DNA of 64,000 nt from Exophiala sp. HKRS030 (GCA_023897205.1 JAHWDD010000002.1:1240001-1304000), one strand, 5' to 3'. Numbered from the stretch's first letter, positions 22,249-34,017 are shown. Notes: generated from the sequence alone by a model not told the origin. Translations and numbers: made by a program.

Positions 22249-22402
22249 GTAGGTTCGGATTTATCCCGAGTGGGGACGTGAAACATAGGGATTGTCATGA
22301 GCAGCAACATTGTCGGAACTTTCGGTCACAAGTTGCAAACTTCAGCGCTGATCGCCCGGTGGACAAGTCCTTTTCTATGATCAGGTACAGAGCAAGCTTC
22401 TT

Positions 22403-22409
22403 GGCTAAA
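22403..22409 (+). promoter_or_regulatory. candidate XlnR/AraR-type site (GGCTAAA)
   Basis: Second GGCTAAA in the GH95 upstream region, about 375 bases before the ATG and in opposite orientation to the site at 22242. Binding is inferred. Confidence 0.5.
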
Positions 22410-22798
22410 AGAATCAATTACCACACCGCATTGAAAAGGCCATATATATAGTCCCACGGTTGAATATAGCTACCCGGAAAGGCGGTCAAAGGTGGAGAAA
22501 GAATGGCTTTCAAGTCATTATATTGGGGATGTCTATAGTTGGCTCGGACTTGGTCAGATTCTGGGGATGTATGCCGCTTTTACCCGATGAAATAGCACTC
22601 CTAGGTTATAGTAGTGGTCGGAAACGAATATATGAGCCTACACAGGAAGGACAGGTTGAAGCCCTCAATGAATATTCTCTCCCTTTGTCGATTCTAGCAC
22701 ACCCGCGCCTAAGGGGAACGACCTCGGTCATTACTGGCTCGTATATACTCGTCTTCCAGATCTCAAACAGTCTCATCACCGTCGTTGCTGCTATATGA

Positions 22799-25075
22799 CT
22801 ATTGAGGCTGGGGCCACTCGTCCATCATATACTCACTTCCGGTCAATTCAAAGTCCCATGTCGTCTGCGTTGGCACATCCACTAGTAGACTGTAGCTCCC
22901 GGGGTAAAGTATCTGATTGCCGTTCTCGTCGTACCTTGACAAGGAGCCCAGCGTAATATTCAGATTAGCTGTCTGGCTGCTCCCCGGCTCGATCCCAAAC
23001 AGTCTCTGGTACGCCACAAGAGACTTCAGGGGACGTGGCGTAGGTCCATATTCACCAGAGATGAAGGCCAAGCCAACAAAATCAGAGCCAGTAGTACCGG
23101 TATTAGTGACGTTTATGGTCACGGAGGAGGATGAAGCTCCAGATGGCCGGAAGGGACACTGGTCGATGTGGCTGTATGTGGCAAAATCGCAGGCAGAGAC
23201 AAGGGCATTAATGTCGAAGGATGAATTTGAGGGGCTGTTAATGGCAGTAGTGAAATTGGTGTAATGTAGCCCATAACCAAATTCCACAGTAGCGTTGTCG
23301 AACCATTTGTACGTGCGTCCAGGGTTGCCGGTCTGTGGATTGGGCCGCAAGTTCATGTCCGTCATAGCTACCTGGTGGATGTAGTCAACAGGATATTGAG
23401 TTACAGGCATCCTGGCGGCAGGTGCCACCTTGCCTGTGATTACGTTGATGAGTGCCTCTCCTCCAAGCATGCCAGGGTAGCCGGCCCAGACAACTGAACT
23501 CACGTTGGGGTTACTGAAGAATGCAGAGTCGTCGACTTGCTCTCCCATGTGTGCAACAATCAGGGGCCGACCAAGAGTTGCCAACATCTCGACAGCATCG
23601 ATCTGTAGGTTGTCCCACTGAATAGTGTTGCGGTCTTCGCCTTCCGCAGCAGCTTCATTTGTGGCGTCGATCCACAGGATAGCATCCGCTTGGGTATCAA
23701 TAGCGCGAATCATTGGAGATTCATACCACTGAACGACGATGAGTTCGATGTTGGAGACATTTTGCAGGGCCATCCATGGCGAGATTAATGTCCTAGCTGG
23801 ACCAGCGTAATTTCCCTGTAGTTGTGTGGTCGCGTTGATCCAGCCACCAGCGAGGAGGAGTGTCATATTTCGGTCTTCTGGAGGAGCCAGAGGAAGTGTA
23901 CCATCATTCTTCAAAAGAACTATGCCCTCTTCAGCCACCTTGAGGGCAAGGCCTTCAGCTTCAGGTGTAGAGACATTTTCCCACGTCAGAGATCTCCAGG
24001 GTGTATCTGGGGGGTCAAAGTAGCCTGCCTTGATCAGCCCTGAATATAGGCGTAGGAGAGCGCGGTCTAGAGCTGATTCTTGGATGAGACCCATTGCCAG
24101 CGCAGAGGGCAGATAAGTAGGATTGTAGAAGCCGCAATCCACATCGACACCGCTATTTAGGGCGGCTGCCACAGTCTGCTGCCTTGTGTCGAAAGCATGA
24201 TGGTCTGTGAACATGTTTTGAATGGCTGTGCAGTCGGACGTGATGTAGTTCTCATCTGCGGTCCAGTTCCAGTGACCTCGAAGGATAGAGTCAATGTTGT
24301 ATGAATTGGCGCATGCAGGCACACCATTGACGGCATTATATGAACACATGATAGAGCCAACCTTGGTGTCCCTGGCGCACTGTTGGAATGGCTGCATGTA
24401 AAACTCGCTCAACTCTTGAGTGGTGACTATTGCGTTGAACCCATAACGATTGTTGCCTTGCCAGCCCTCCAAATCGTACGCGGCGAAGTGCTTGCAAGTG
24501 GCAATGATCTTGTATGGTTCAGGATTGCGACCCCCCTGAAGACCCGTGACAAGATTGTCAATGTAGCGCTTGACCACGTAAGTGTCTTCTCCTGGTGTTT
24601 CCTGACCACGGCCCCAGCGTGGGTCGCGAAATGGATTGATATCTGGCGTCCAGTAGTCAAGACCAGATCGATTGGCATTGTTGTAAGCTCGTGCCTCAGT
24701 ACTGATTGCATTTCCAATGGCGTAGTATAGATCATCGTCGAAAGATGCAGCCATCGTTATTGCCTGAGGGTAGGACGTTGCATATGACCAGTCGCCTGAA
24801 TCACTGAAGTTGACTCCAGGAGCGGATGCGACACCGTGGAGCGCTTCTCCCCACCAATTATAAGATGGCAGGCCCAGCCTTGGAACACCTGGAGAGTTGT
24901 TGTGTGTCAAGTTGAGCTTCTCGCTAACTGTCATGGCACTAACGAGTGCTTGGGCTCTTTCTCTTGTTGACAAGGCCGTGTTACACACGGAGTTGTTTGC
25001 AAGGGGACCATGACGGCAATCTGGGTATTCCTGTGCCAACACTAGAATTGGTAGCAATGCTAGTAATAAGAGCAT
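22799..25075 (-). CDS. secreted GH3 beta-xylosidase
   Basis: Exo-acting glycosidase that releases xylose from xylo-oligosaccharides; fungal BxlB/XlnD-type GH3. Intronless, 758 aa. A signal peptide ends near residue 15 (MLLLLALLPILVLAQ). The substrate-binding loops show NWWGEALHGVA (about 73-83), NPFRDPRWGRGQETPGEDT (147-165) and KHFAAYD (195-201). SDCTAI at 280-285 places the nucleophile at Asp281. A GH3 C-terminal domain and a fibronectin-like domain follow (FVGLAFISG), without further modules. Its 5' end faces the GH36 gene across a shared 1-kb promoter region that contains a GGCTAAA motif. Xylosidase is preferred over glucosidase because of the EYPDCRHGPLANN and WWGEALHG signatures; arabinofuranosidase side activity is possible. 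Confidence 0.93.
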   Translation of the reverse strand: MLLLLALLPILVLAQEYPDCRHGPLANNSVCNTALSTRERAQALVSAMTVSEKLNLTHNNSPGVPRLGLPSYNWWGEALHGVASAPGVNFSDSGDWSYATSYPQAITMAASFDDDLYYAIGNAISTEARAYNNANRSGLDYWTPDINPFRDPRWGRGQETPGEDTYVVKRYIDNLVTGLQGGRNPEPYKIIATCKHFAAYDLEGWQGNNRYGFNAIVTTQELSEFYMQPFQQCARDTKVGSIMCSYNAVNGVPACANSYNIDSILRGHWNWTADENYITSDCTAIQNMFTDHHAFDTRQQTVAAALNSGVDVDCGFYNPTYLPSALAMGLIQESALDRALLRLYSGLIKAGYFDPPDTPWRSLTWENVSTPEAEGLALKVAEEGIVLLKNDGTLPLAPPEDRNMTLLLAGGWINATTQLQGNYAGPARTLISPWMALQNVSNIELIVVQWYESPMIRAIDTQADAILWIDATNEAAAEGEDRNTIQWDNLQIDAVEMLATLGRPLIVAHMGEQVDDSAFFSNPNVSSVVWAGYPGMLGGEALINVITGKVAPAARMPVTQYPVDYIHQVAMTDMNLRPNPQTGNPGRTYKWFDNATVEFGYGLHYTNFTTAINSPSNSSFDINALVSACDFATYSHIDQCPFRPSGASSSSVTINVTNTGTTGSDFVGLAFISGEYGPTPRPLKSLVAYQRLFGIEPGSSQTANLNITLGSLSRYDENGNQILYPGSYSLLVDVPTQTTWDFELTGSEYMMDEWPQPQ

Positions 25076-26099
25076 TGTGGTTGGGAACTCTGTAGTATAA
25101 TCTTTTTAAAAGGGTACTTCTTGTGACCATCAACTGAAGATAGCCGCGAGCCTCGCTTTTGCGATTCTCTCAATGGCTTAAATATCGTAGTACGAAGCCC
25201 GAATCAATTGAGCCGGCAGGGCTCCATCGATAGAAGAATAGCCGAAATGGAAGTGGTACAAGATACCTTGGTAGGAAACATAGCGGACCTGGCAATATGA
25301 GAGGTGAAATTCGTGAGGGCCATGAAGAGCTGCCGAATGAAACATCCTAGCCATACCTCATGACGCTTGTATCGAAGTATCGAAGGTGGACCCCGCTGCC
25401 TCTATCGTCTTGCAGTAGGATCATCATCTAAGAGGTGAAGCTCTGTACAACGGACCTACAAAGGCCAGTAAAGACCCAGGAGGACTCTGTCCATGATCAG
25501 TCGACCCTGGTCGAGACATCGTAAGATTCCTACTGGGCTGGAAGAATTCATCATCCCCGCATGTTGTGGGGTGACTTTGTAAGTATTCATACGTATAGAT
25601 CTTTCGAGGTGTTTAGCCGGCACTTGTCCTCTCCCAGGAAGATCTGCCAAACAGCCTGCGATGTTAGCATTCTTTTCCTGTCAGGTTTAAAATCCTCGGA
25701 AGTTACATTACTCAGGACTCCAACTCGATTGAGGGTAATCAAGTTTTAGGTGCTGGAGCCGAATACGAGAAGTGTTACTTTATTATCCGTCAGTTCGCCG
25801 GTCATCTCCACGAGTTAAAGATACTGCATTGGAATGTAAGGATGTTCATTCCGATCCGTGCTCTCCCTTGTGAAGAGCACGGTCGAGTATCAAGTCGACC
25901 ACCGTTCATTGATGCGGCACAATGCCTATACCAAAGTTGAAGTCCCCACTTTATCATGTTGTCACTGCACACCTGAAATAAGCCGCCGGCAATTTCGCCA
26001 TTGACATGCGACCGCGTCTCAGAACAACAATATATCTTTTCAATACCCACTGCGTGTCGTAGTTGATTCAAACCTACATAATTGTCACCAGCACTCAGC
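25076..26099. other. bidirectional promoter of GH3 and GH36 genes
   Basis: 1,024 bases between divergent genes. It holds one GGCTAAA motif, listed separately. A minus-strand open frame entering from the GH36 gene (25802-26344) has no family character. Confidence 0.5.
25612..25618 (-). promoter_or_regulatory. candidate XlnR/AraR-type site (GGCTAAA)
   Basis: TTTAGCC on the plus strand, 537 bases upstream of the GH3 ATG and 482 upstream of the GH36 ATG, so it could serve both genes. Binding is inferred. Confidence 0.5.
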
Positions 26100-28244
26100 A
26101 TGGCTGATACTAGAGAAATCTGCTGGCAGACTCCTGACTTGACGATAATCCTGACAATTGAGGCTGACCAAATTGTCCGGTTGAAGGAAATAAAACCCGT
26201 CAACGAGAAAACGATTTCGCCAAGATCAAGCCTGTTTTCAGAGTCATCTTTACCACTCACAGAGATACGTCTGGCTGGAGAAGGTACTGATGATACAAAG
26301 AGTTCAAAGACGCTGGTCTGTGGAGCCGTCACGAAACGACTCAAATATCGAAGCCATCAAGAATCAGCCAGTGACCAGCAACAGTTCCTGGAAATCACGT
26401 CTCATGACGATGTTTCAAAGCTGACTGTTACCGCGACTCTTGTAGCTTATACAGGAACTCCAGTCTTGCGTTCTTTCGCCAAGGTCCAAAATGAGGGAGA
26501 CAAGAATATTATTCTCTGTCAAGTGACTTCACTAGTTGTGGGTGGTTTGACAGGAGGTAGTCGCGAATGGTTCCATGACTACGTAGCCTCAAGCGCAACG
26601 AACACTTGGTTCTGAGAAGCACAATGGCATGACCACGACTTGCCGAGCATTGGCTTGGATAGTATTGGCGTTTGCGAACTAAATCAAGGTCACCTGGCCG
26701 GCCACACCAGTTGGTCTGTGTCAAATCGTGGTGGATTCTCCACAGGCGGTATGCTTGCAATGGGAATGTTGAAGAGAAGAGACGGTCAAGATACATGGCT
26801 GTGGCAGATCGAAAACAATGGATCGTGGAGGTGGGAGCTAGGAGATTTCAAGGAAGACGTTTATGTTGCCATCAGCGGCCCTAACGATTTCAACCACAGT
26901 TGGAAGGAATGTCTGCGACCTGGGCAGACGTTCACTACAGTACCATGTGCCATCACTCATGTTCATGGGGGAATCGAGGAGGCTTTTGGAGCATTAACAG
27001 ACTACCGAAGACGCATACGACGGAAACATGTGGACAACGAAAAGCTTCCTATTATCTTCAATGACTACATGAACTGTCTGATGGGTGAGCCGGACGAAGA
27101 GAAGGTCAAGGGCCTTATTGGACCCGCGTCTTATGCTGGCGCCGAGTATTTTGTCGTTGACGCTGGCTGGTATGCAGACACGACAGACTGGTGGGATAGT
27201 GTCGGCGAATGGAAGCCTTCAAAGAAACGATTTCCAAACGGATTCAAATCTGTTCTCGATGCCATTCATTCAGCGGGTATGACGCCAGGGGTCTGGCTAG
27301 AACCAGAAGTCGTGGGAATCCGGAGCAACATCCTGAAAGAACTCCCTGACGAGGCCTTTTTCCAAGAGAACGGAATACGTACAGTAGAGAAAGGCCGATA
27401 CCAACTCGACTACCGTTCCCCAATTGTGCGCCAGAGAATGGATAGGATTGTTGACGAATTGGTTTTGGATTACGGTGTTGGGTATTTCAAGTTTGATTAC
27501 AACATTGACATTATCTACGGCACAGACTTCGATGCATTCAGCTCTGGCGCAGGAGCACTAGGCCACAATCGCGCCTATCTAGATTGGGTGAGTAAGATTC
27601 TTGATCGTCACCCCGGGCTGGTGATCGAGAATTGTTCGAGTGGCGGGCAGCGGCTTGACTATGCGCTTCTTGCCATCCACTCGGTCCAGTCAACAAGCGA
27701 CCAGCAGGACCCTGTCCGCTACGCAGCTGTGTCTACTGCAATCGCGACAGCCGTCACGCCGGAGCAAAGTGCCTCCTGGGCCTACCCCCAGCCAGAGTGG
27801 AGCGACGAAATCAACGCACTGACTGTAGTGAACAGCTTGATGGGTCGCGTTCACCTTTCTGGAGCCCTGCACTGTCTCAGCAAGTCACAGCTGTCGCTTG
27901 TCCGCGACGGGATGAATGTTTACAAACAATTCAGATACGACATTAAAAGCAGTAAGCCGTACTGGCCACTGGGACTGCCTGGATGGCACGACAATTGGTT
28001 GGCTGTTGGACTCAACGCGGGCTCATGCCAATATCTTGCAGTTTGGCGTCGAGGGGGTGATGTTTCCTGTTCTTTGCCGATATCTGTTGCGAATGGGAAA
28101 ACCACCTTGGCAGCAGAACTACTATACCCGGCGGGGTTCGACGGAGATTGGACTTGGGATTCAGAGAAAGGGGAATTGAAGGTGAAGTTACCGTCAACTA
28201 TCTGCGCAAGGCTATTGAGGATCAGCGAACGGCCATCGGCCTGA
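26100..28244 (+). pseudogene. GH36 alpha-galactosidase interrupted by one in-frame TGA
   Basis: Would hydrolyse terminal alpha-galactose from oligosaccharides. No signal peptide, so a cytosolic enzyme acting on imported sugars. The frame from the ATG at 26100 to TAG-free position 28244 is open over 714 codons, except TGA at codon 172 (26613-26615). Sequence on both sides is ordinary GH36: SSATNTWF before, EAQWHDHDLPSIGLD after; family members usually have Arg at the stop position, so CGA to TGA is the simplest change. The catalytic motifs are intact: YFKFDYNID with nucleophile Asp466, and CSSGGQRLD with acid/base Asp520. No intron of workable size removes the stop. It may be a very recent pseudogene, a sequencing error, or a read-through site. 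Confidence 0.85.
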
Positions 28245-28868
28245 GCAATATTCGGGATATCTCGTCCCAAGTCGAAACAGATCGTAGCAGGACTTGAGGT
28301 CACGTTTGTCGGGAAAACAATGACACCGGAATGTGGCATGAGTACATAACAAAATCAGCTCATTTCCGTGAGGCATCTCACTTGATCATACCAAACCTAT
28401 CTGCTCGATAGCCGAAATCCTCCGTTTAGCCAGGCGTTTGTGACCAAAGCCTAACGGCAACAGTATGCGAGAACCCTTCCTGGCACGCTATTGTAAATAG
28501 CCGAACAATATCTGATTTCTGGCGAGTTTCTCTCGTCGGCTCGAGGTCTTCTTAGTCTAGTCCAAAGAAGGATGTTAAATACTGGTGAGAACTGCCACTC
28601 ACGCGATGTACAGGTCATGGATCCCGGACCGTACCCCATATTAGCCCACCGGAACACAAAGTCTCTGATCGCACTAACACCCCGCTCCGGGTAAATGAAG
28701 GCGGTGGTAGAGGAGGGAGATGCTCCACTCACTCTTACAGATTAGGATCCAGAGCAGCAATTTAAGCGAGGGGAAATTCACAGTTCAAAATCACGTCTGT
28801 CAGGAGAACATCATCCATCGAAAATTACCCTGTGGGCAAATGCGTACCTTGACCACTGTTCCTCCATC
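28245..28868. other. intergenic: regulator promoter with one XlnR/AraR-type site
   Basis: 624 bases upstream of the Zn2Cys6 gene. It contains the GGCTAAA motif listed separately. A minus-strand frame at 28451-28732 has no family character. Confidence 0.5.
28425..28431 (-). promoter_or_regulatory. candidate XlnR/AraR-type site (GGCTAAA)
   Basis: TTTAGCC on the plus strand, 438 bases upstream of the regulator's ATG. If the neighbouring protein is the binding factor, this would allow autoregulation. Inference only. Confidence 0.45.
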
Positions 28869-31289
28869 ATGAGCCAGGAGCCTTCATTGGGGTCACAATT
28901 GAGAAAGCGAACGCGCAGGGCATGTGATAAGTGCAGCAGTTCGCGAGCAAGATGCGACGGCCAATGCCCCTGGTAACCGCTTCCCTGCCACCGGAGTGCC
29001 TCGCACTGTATGCTGATGGTCACGTAGTCGCCGGTGTCAAGAGTATGGACACGCATGCCACTACAATCGAGATTTGAGAAAGCGAGGTCGAAAACCTGGT
29101 GTTCGCCTGCCATCTACAGGCGACCAGGTTGACGATTCATATGCACCCAATGGAGAAGGTCTTTCCACTCACTCTGCTGCTGAGACCCCATCATTCCCAG
29201 GACGTCCAGATGAGCTAGGCGAGGTAGTTGATCACGAAGATGCTATTGTGCAACTTGACTCGCTTCGTTCAACGGACTACCCCGAACCACGTGGAAAGGA
29301 CCAGGGTAGTTTGATCGCCCATGCTTCAGAATACCATGCTGTATCTCCTGACGCGCCATCTCGCGCTGTGGGACTTCTTGGTCAGCATATACACAGCCCT
29401 ACACTTCCTCTTGCCGCTCGGCTTTTTGACTCTGGGCCTGGTGAAGACCATTTCAGCCAAACCCCACAAACACGTGTATCTGAAGGGCGACCAAGCACTT
29501 CTCACCACTCGGGGATTGAAGCGCGAGCTAATCGACCATACAGATGTCTAGAGCCGCTTCTTCCACTTCTCGAAGGCATAGTCAATGCCGATGAAGCTTG
29601 TGAATTGCTGGAATTCTACTTTGCTCAACCAGGAAGCTCTTTGTTCAAGTCGGCTTCGCCATACATATTGACCCATGTGCTCCGCAAAAAATCCTTGCTC
29701 CATCCAACAAAGCCGCGCCAGACTACGCCAGCACTCACATGTACAATGCTCTGGGTCAGCGCTCAAACAGCAGACATCCCACACCTTCTTCTCCCAGGTC
29801 AGCGAAATACCGTGTGTGAGGCGCTTAGAAAGCTGTGTATGCAGCTTGTGCAGACGAGAGATCGCGACTGCTGGGACCGTCACCCGGGAGGAAAGTTGGT
29901 GGAGAGATTTCCCTCTGTCCTGAAACCCACATATGCAAATGACAGAAACTCGACAATTATCGAGAATGGCCCTCCCGAAAATACAATTGATGACGTGCTC
30001 ACTTTCATTTTGATTTGCATTGTCGTCTCTGGGAGTGATTTCAAGACAGATTGCCAGGTCTGGTGGAATAAGGCCGTGAGATTAATGTATATTATGGGAT
30101 TAAATCGACAAGACATGAAATGCAGCAATTCCGATGCAAGCTGTCTCACATCTTCGTGCAAAGGCGGACAGTCCGACACTTCGAATGTTTCGTTGGAGTT
30201 GCTTGAATCGCAAGAAGAAAGTCGTCGAGTCTTTTGGCTACTATTCTGCCTCGATCGGCACCTGGCACTGTCGTACAACTCGACGATGTGCATAGGGGAC
30301 GACGAGTGTCAGGTTTACACACCTTTATCAGAGGACGTGTGGAATACCTTGGAATGTGCACCCATGGAACTCTTGACAGCACGCACTTACGGGCCGCCAA
30401 CAGCGATCACCGGCACTGGCCTCTTCGACTGGTTCTTGCCACTGATGACGATTCTGGGTGACGTGATCCAAGTCCACCACCGTAAGCTACACCCAAGATT
30501 TGGAACCCTTGATGATGGAGATGCGGTGTCTCTCATCGAAGCATCTCTGGACAACTGCGCGCGAAGCATCGGTGAGATTGAAAGCCGATTCGAGACTGGT
30601 GGTCTCGACGGAACTATTCCCGCCAGCGAGTTCCTCTCCCCAAGTTCGGGATACCAGGATACGCCCTACAGCCAGCCTTTTGATGCAACGGTATCGTACA
30701 GGCCACGAGGTCGGGCGCAGGCGCAGCTTGTGACCGTATATGGCACTTTCATTTTACATGTCCTCCACGTCCTTCTCCACGGCAAATGGGATGCCGTGTC
30801 CATGCTCGAGAATGATGATGGCTGGATCACGTCCGTTCAATTCATGAAATGTGCATCTCATGCCATATCTGCATCAGAGGCTGTTTCGCAGATCTTGCGT
30901 TGCGACCCAGAGCTGACATTCATGCCTTATTTGTTCGGCATCTACCTGCTACACGGAAGTTTTATTCTTTTGCTCTTCGCAGATCGCATGCCGCAGCTAG
31001 GGCCCAATAAGTCCGTCGAAACAGCTTGTGAGACAATTATTCGTGCACATGAAGTATGCGTGGTTACGCTGAGCACTGAGTTCCAGGTGAATAAAAGGAC
31101 CACCCCCCTCCCCTTGAGCCTTCAACGACTAACAATTCGTGCTTCTAGAAACGCTTTCGCAAAGTCCTTCGATCAACGCTATATAGCGTAAGGAGTGCGG
31201 GAGCCACAAATGCGGAAGAGAGCAAAGCTCGTCGCAGGGCACTTTCTTTGTACCGCTGGAGTAAGGGCGCAAGGGGCTTAGCCTTGTAG
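28869..31289 (+). CDS. Zn2Cys6 transcription factor, XlnR/AraR-like, 3 exons
   Basis: Nuclear regulator, probably of hemicellulose-sugar genes. Exons 28869-28972, 29028-31086 and 31149-31289 give 767 aa; introns are 55 and 62 nt, GT-AG, phase-consistent. The first intron splits the zinc cluster. Joined, it has Cys19, 22, 29, 35, 38 and 45 (CDKCSSSRARCDG, then CRRCQEYGHAC), with an extra Cys33 in the loop. The basic stretch RDLRKRGRKPG follows, as in XlnR/AraR relatives. A fungal-specific TF middle domain spans roughly residues 220-600, including SRRVFWLLFCLDRHLALSYN. The third exon adds KRFRKVLRSTLYSVRS and ALSLYRWSKGARGLAL, a C-terminal block I associate with that clade. Without splicing the last intron the protein would end 34 residues later in unrelated sequence. 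Position among GH95/GH3/GH36 genes and a sugar transporter supports the role. Confidence 0.87.
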
Positions 31290-31938
31290 GCTGTCAAATA
31301 CGGGATAGACGTGTATCGTCAAATTGAACACATCCCCGGATGGAGGTGTTTTCTTTAATTTCTCCTTAGAATACCCGAAGTCGCTGATCTATGGCTGTCA
31401 TTCGCATAAAAGCCGAAGGGAAATTTCCCGCTCCTCGGCAGGGCCTTTATTACTACTGGCAACCCGTGCACGGCAAAATCGGCCCAGGGCATTTAACCAG
31501 TGTCTTGGGATTCTGAAGATTATTGATCCTTGCCGGCAGATGGACACTTTTCCAGTTGGCCACCCTGCTCTTTCAATTTATCCGTATGTCAGCTAGAACG
31601 AAGGAAAGCCCCAAAACTTGCCTGTGGACAACATCTTCCCCCGCCTCTCGAATTCTGGGGCTCCGCACGGGGCTTCACACGAGGGAGTAAATCTACCGTC
31701 GGCTTTATCGAATCTGTTTCCAGACTTTGAACACGCCACAGGTATCTCTCGCAACAGGAGATGCAATGTCTTCGCTTCACGTGGCACGGGGACCCCTAGG
31801 CCAATTCCCGGTGGAGATCTTTATCTTAAAGTGTCCACGCTGCTCACTTCCTTCGGATACTGACTCTCCTCGATCAACCCATTGTCGCTACTAACCAAAC
31901 TTTACTTCTGATTAACGGCTCTACCCTTGACCACCACT
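31290..31938. other. intergenic: sugar-transporter promoter
   Basis: 649 bases with no recognisable gene and no GGCTAAA motif. Confidence 0.5.
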
Positions 31939-34017
31939 ATGGAGAGTGAGAAGATTGTTCCTACCGGGCGAGAGCTCAGGAATCTGGAACTGGACAATGC
32001 GGATACAATCACCCTCATCCAACGAGCGCAGGAAAGCGATGCTGCCGACCGTAAGTTGACGCTCGCCCAGGCTGTGAAGAAATACAAAAAGGCCGTGTTC
32101 TGGAGTTGTCTCCTGTCCACCGCGTTGGTCATGGAAGGCTATGATGTTGTCATTGTTCGTATACATTCCACGATACAAACCTTTTGCTAGCAGAGACAAA
32201 AAAACAGCTGACACCATTTCTACGCACAGATCAACTCCTTTTTCGGTCAGTCGCAGTTCCAGCAGAGATTCGGCACAGTCAATCCTGCGACTGGTAAAAA
32301 AACAATCACTGCGGCATGGCAGTCTGGCCTTGCAAATTCCGCCTTGGTCGGCGAATTGGCCGGTCTCGTGGTCAACACTTTTGCCCAGGACCGGTTTGGT
32401 TGTCGGCCGACCTATCTGTTTTTCATGGCATGGCTGTGTTGTGCCATTTTCATATCTGTGTTCGCACCATCCTTGTCAGTTTTGGCTTTTGGCGAGGCAA
32501 TGTGCGGGATCTCATGGGGTGTCTTTCAGGTAAGCAGGTGCCTATTTTAGACGGAAAGAAAGAAATTTGGGAACTTTCTCTTTGACACAAAATCAGACCT
32601 TGACCACTGCTTATGCATGTGAGATCGTTCCGACGGTGCTACGGTCTTATGTGACTGCCTACGTCTGTCTGTCATGGGGCTGCGGCATCCTCCTTTCATC
32701 TGGAGTTCTCCGGGCGGTGACTGGCCTCGAGGGAAACATTGGCTGGCGGTTGCCGTTTTGTCTCCAGTGGATTTGGCCTCTTCCACTATTTATCGGCGCC
32801 TTCTTCGCACCGGAATCTCCCTGGAACGCGGTGAGACGTGGCAAGTATGACCTTGCAAGAAAATCCCTTGTGCGGCTTCGCTCCGACAGTCCCGCGAAAG
32901 AACAGGAGGTGGACGCTACCCTGGCATACATCAGGCACACAACAGAGCTTGAGAAGGCAGACACCGAGAAGGCGAGCTTCTTTGAATGCTTCAAGGGTAC
33001 TAACCTGCGTCGAACTGAAATTGTGAGCTCAAGCCCCCCACCGTTTTGTCCTGCTGAATAGTAGCGGCTGACAAGTTGAATCTCTTAGAACTGCGTGACT
33101 TGGATGTCACAAATCTGGGATGGAAACCCACTAACCAGCTATGCCGTTGTCTTTCTCGAAGCTGCAGGGTTTAATGAAATTCAAACCTTCGATATCAACA
33201 TCTCGATCAGCGCGTGTTTTGTGATTGGTGTCCTCATTTGCTACGGCATTTTCCCTTTCTTTGGTAGGAAGACAATCTATCTCTCGGGTCTATCTGCGAT
33301 GTTTTGTATTTTGGTTACGGTACGTTCCTCACGTCTTGTTATATACTGTTTGAAAATCCAGCAACGATCTTCAAATTTCGGACTAGAGACTGATGCCATT
33401 GGATTCTCACCAGATCGGCGGACTTGGATTCAACCACACCCACAGTTCCAAACTCGCGATAGGTATTTTGTTGGTGATATGTACTCTGGTCAACACCATT
33501 TGTATGGGACCGACGTGTTATCCCATCGTGGCAGAAACCCCCTCGGGACGTTTGAGATACAAAACCATCGCAATTGGAAGATTCGCCTACAACGTGGCAA
33601 GCGTGATCCAGAATACGATTACACCACGCATGCTATCTTCAACGTGTAAGTACCGCAATTAGGCTTCGTGTTTGTGGCTGTCTGCTGACAACTGGTGTAC
33701 AGCCTGGAACTGGGGTGCCAAATCCGGTCTCTTCTATGCTGGAACCAACATGTGTTGTATCATCTGGTGTTATTTCCGTCTTCCAGAGACCAAGGACCGT
33801 TCATTTGGCGAGATTGATTTGCTCTTCGAAAACAAGGTATCTGCAAGGAAGTTCAAATCTACAAAGGTCGATCGTAAGTCGAATGCTGTTTTTCTGGGGC
33901 TTAGAACAGCTACTGACCGTTGGTTTGTCACTAGAATTCGCTCATGGTGCCATTTACGAGGCCAAGGCAGAAGAAGCTGGGAAGGAAACATCTATGCATG
34001 TGGATCAGGTCAACTAA
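31939..34017 (+). CDS. MFS sugar transporter (maltose/alpha-glucoside permease type), 7 exons
   Basis: Plasma-membrane sugar:H+ symporter of the sugar-porter family. Exons 31939-32154, 32230-32529, 32597-33022, 33089-33319, 33414-33645, 33703-33873 and 33935-34017 give 552 aa. Introns are 57-94 nt; the first donor is GTTCGT. Joins restore family sequence, e.g. GYDVVI to INSFFGQ, LVT to IGGLGF and SST to SWNWGAKSG. The porter motif PESPW follows helix 6; WQSGLANSALVGELAGL and GPTCYPIVAETPSGRLR are typical of Mal/alpha-glucoside permeases. Short hydrophilic ends. Downstream of an XlnR/AraR-like regulator and three glycosidases, it could import oligosaccharides that the cytosolic GH36 enzyme would process; substrate is inferred. 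Confidence 0.92.

Larger units (their letters stand above)
22029..22798. other. intergenic: GH95 promoter with two XlnR/AraR-type sites
   Basis: 770 bases between the GH95 start and the GH3 stop, both on the minus strand. Besides the two GGCTAAA motifs listed separately, I see no gene. Confidence 0.5.
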
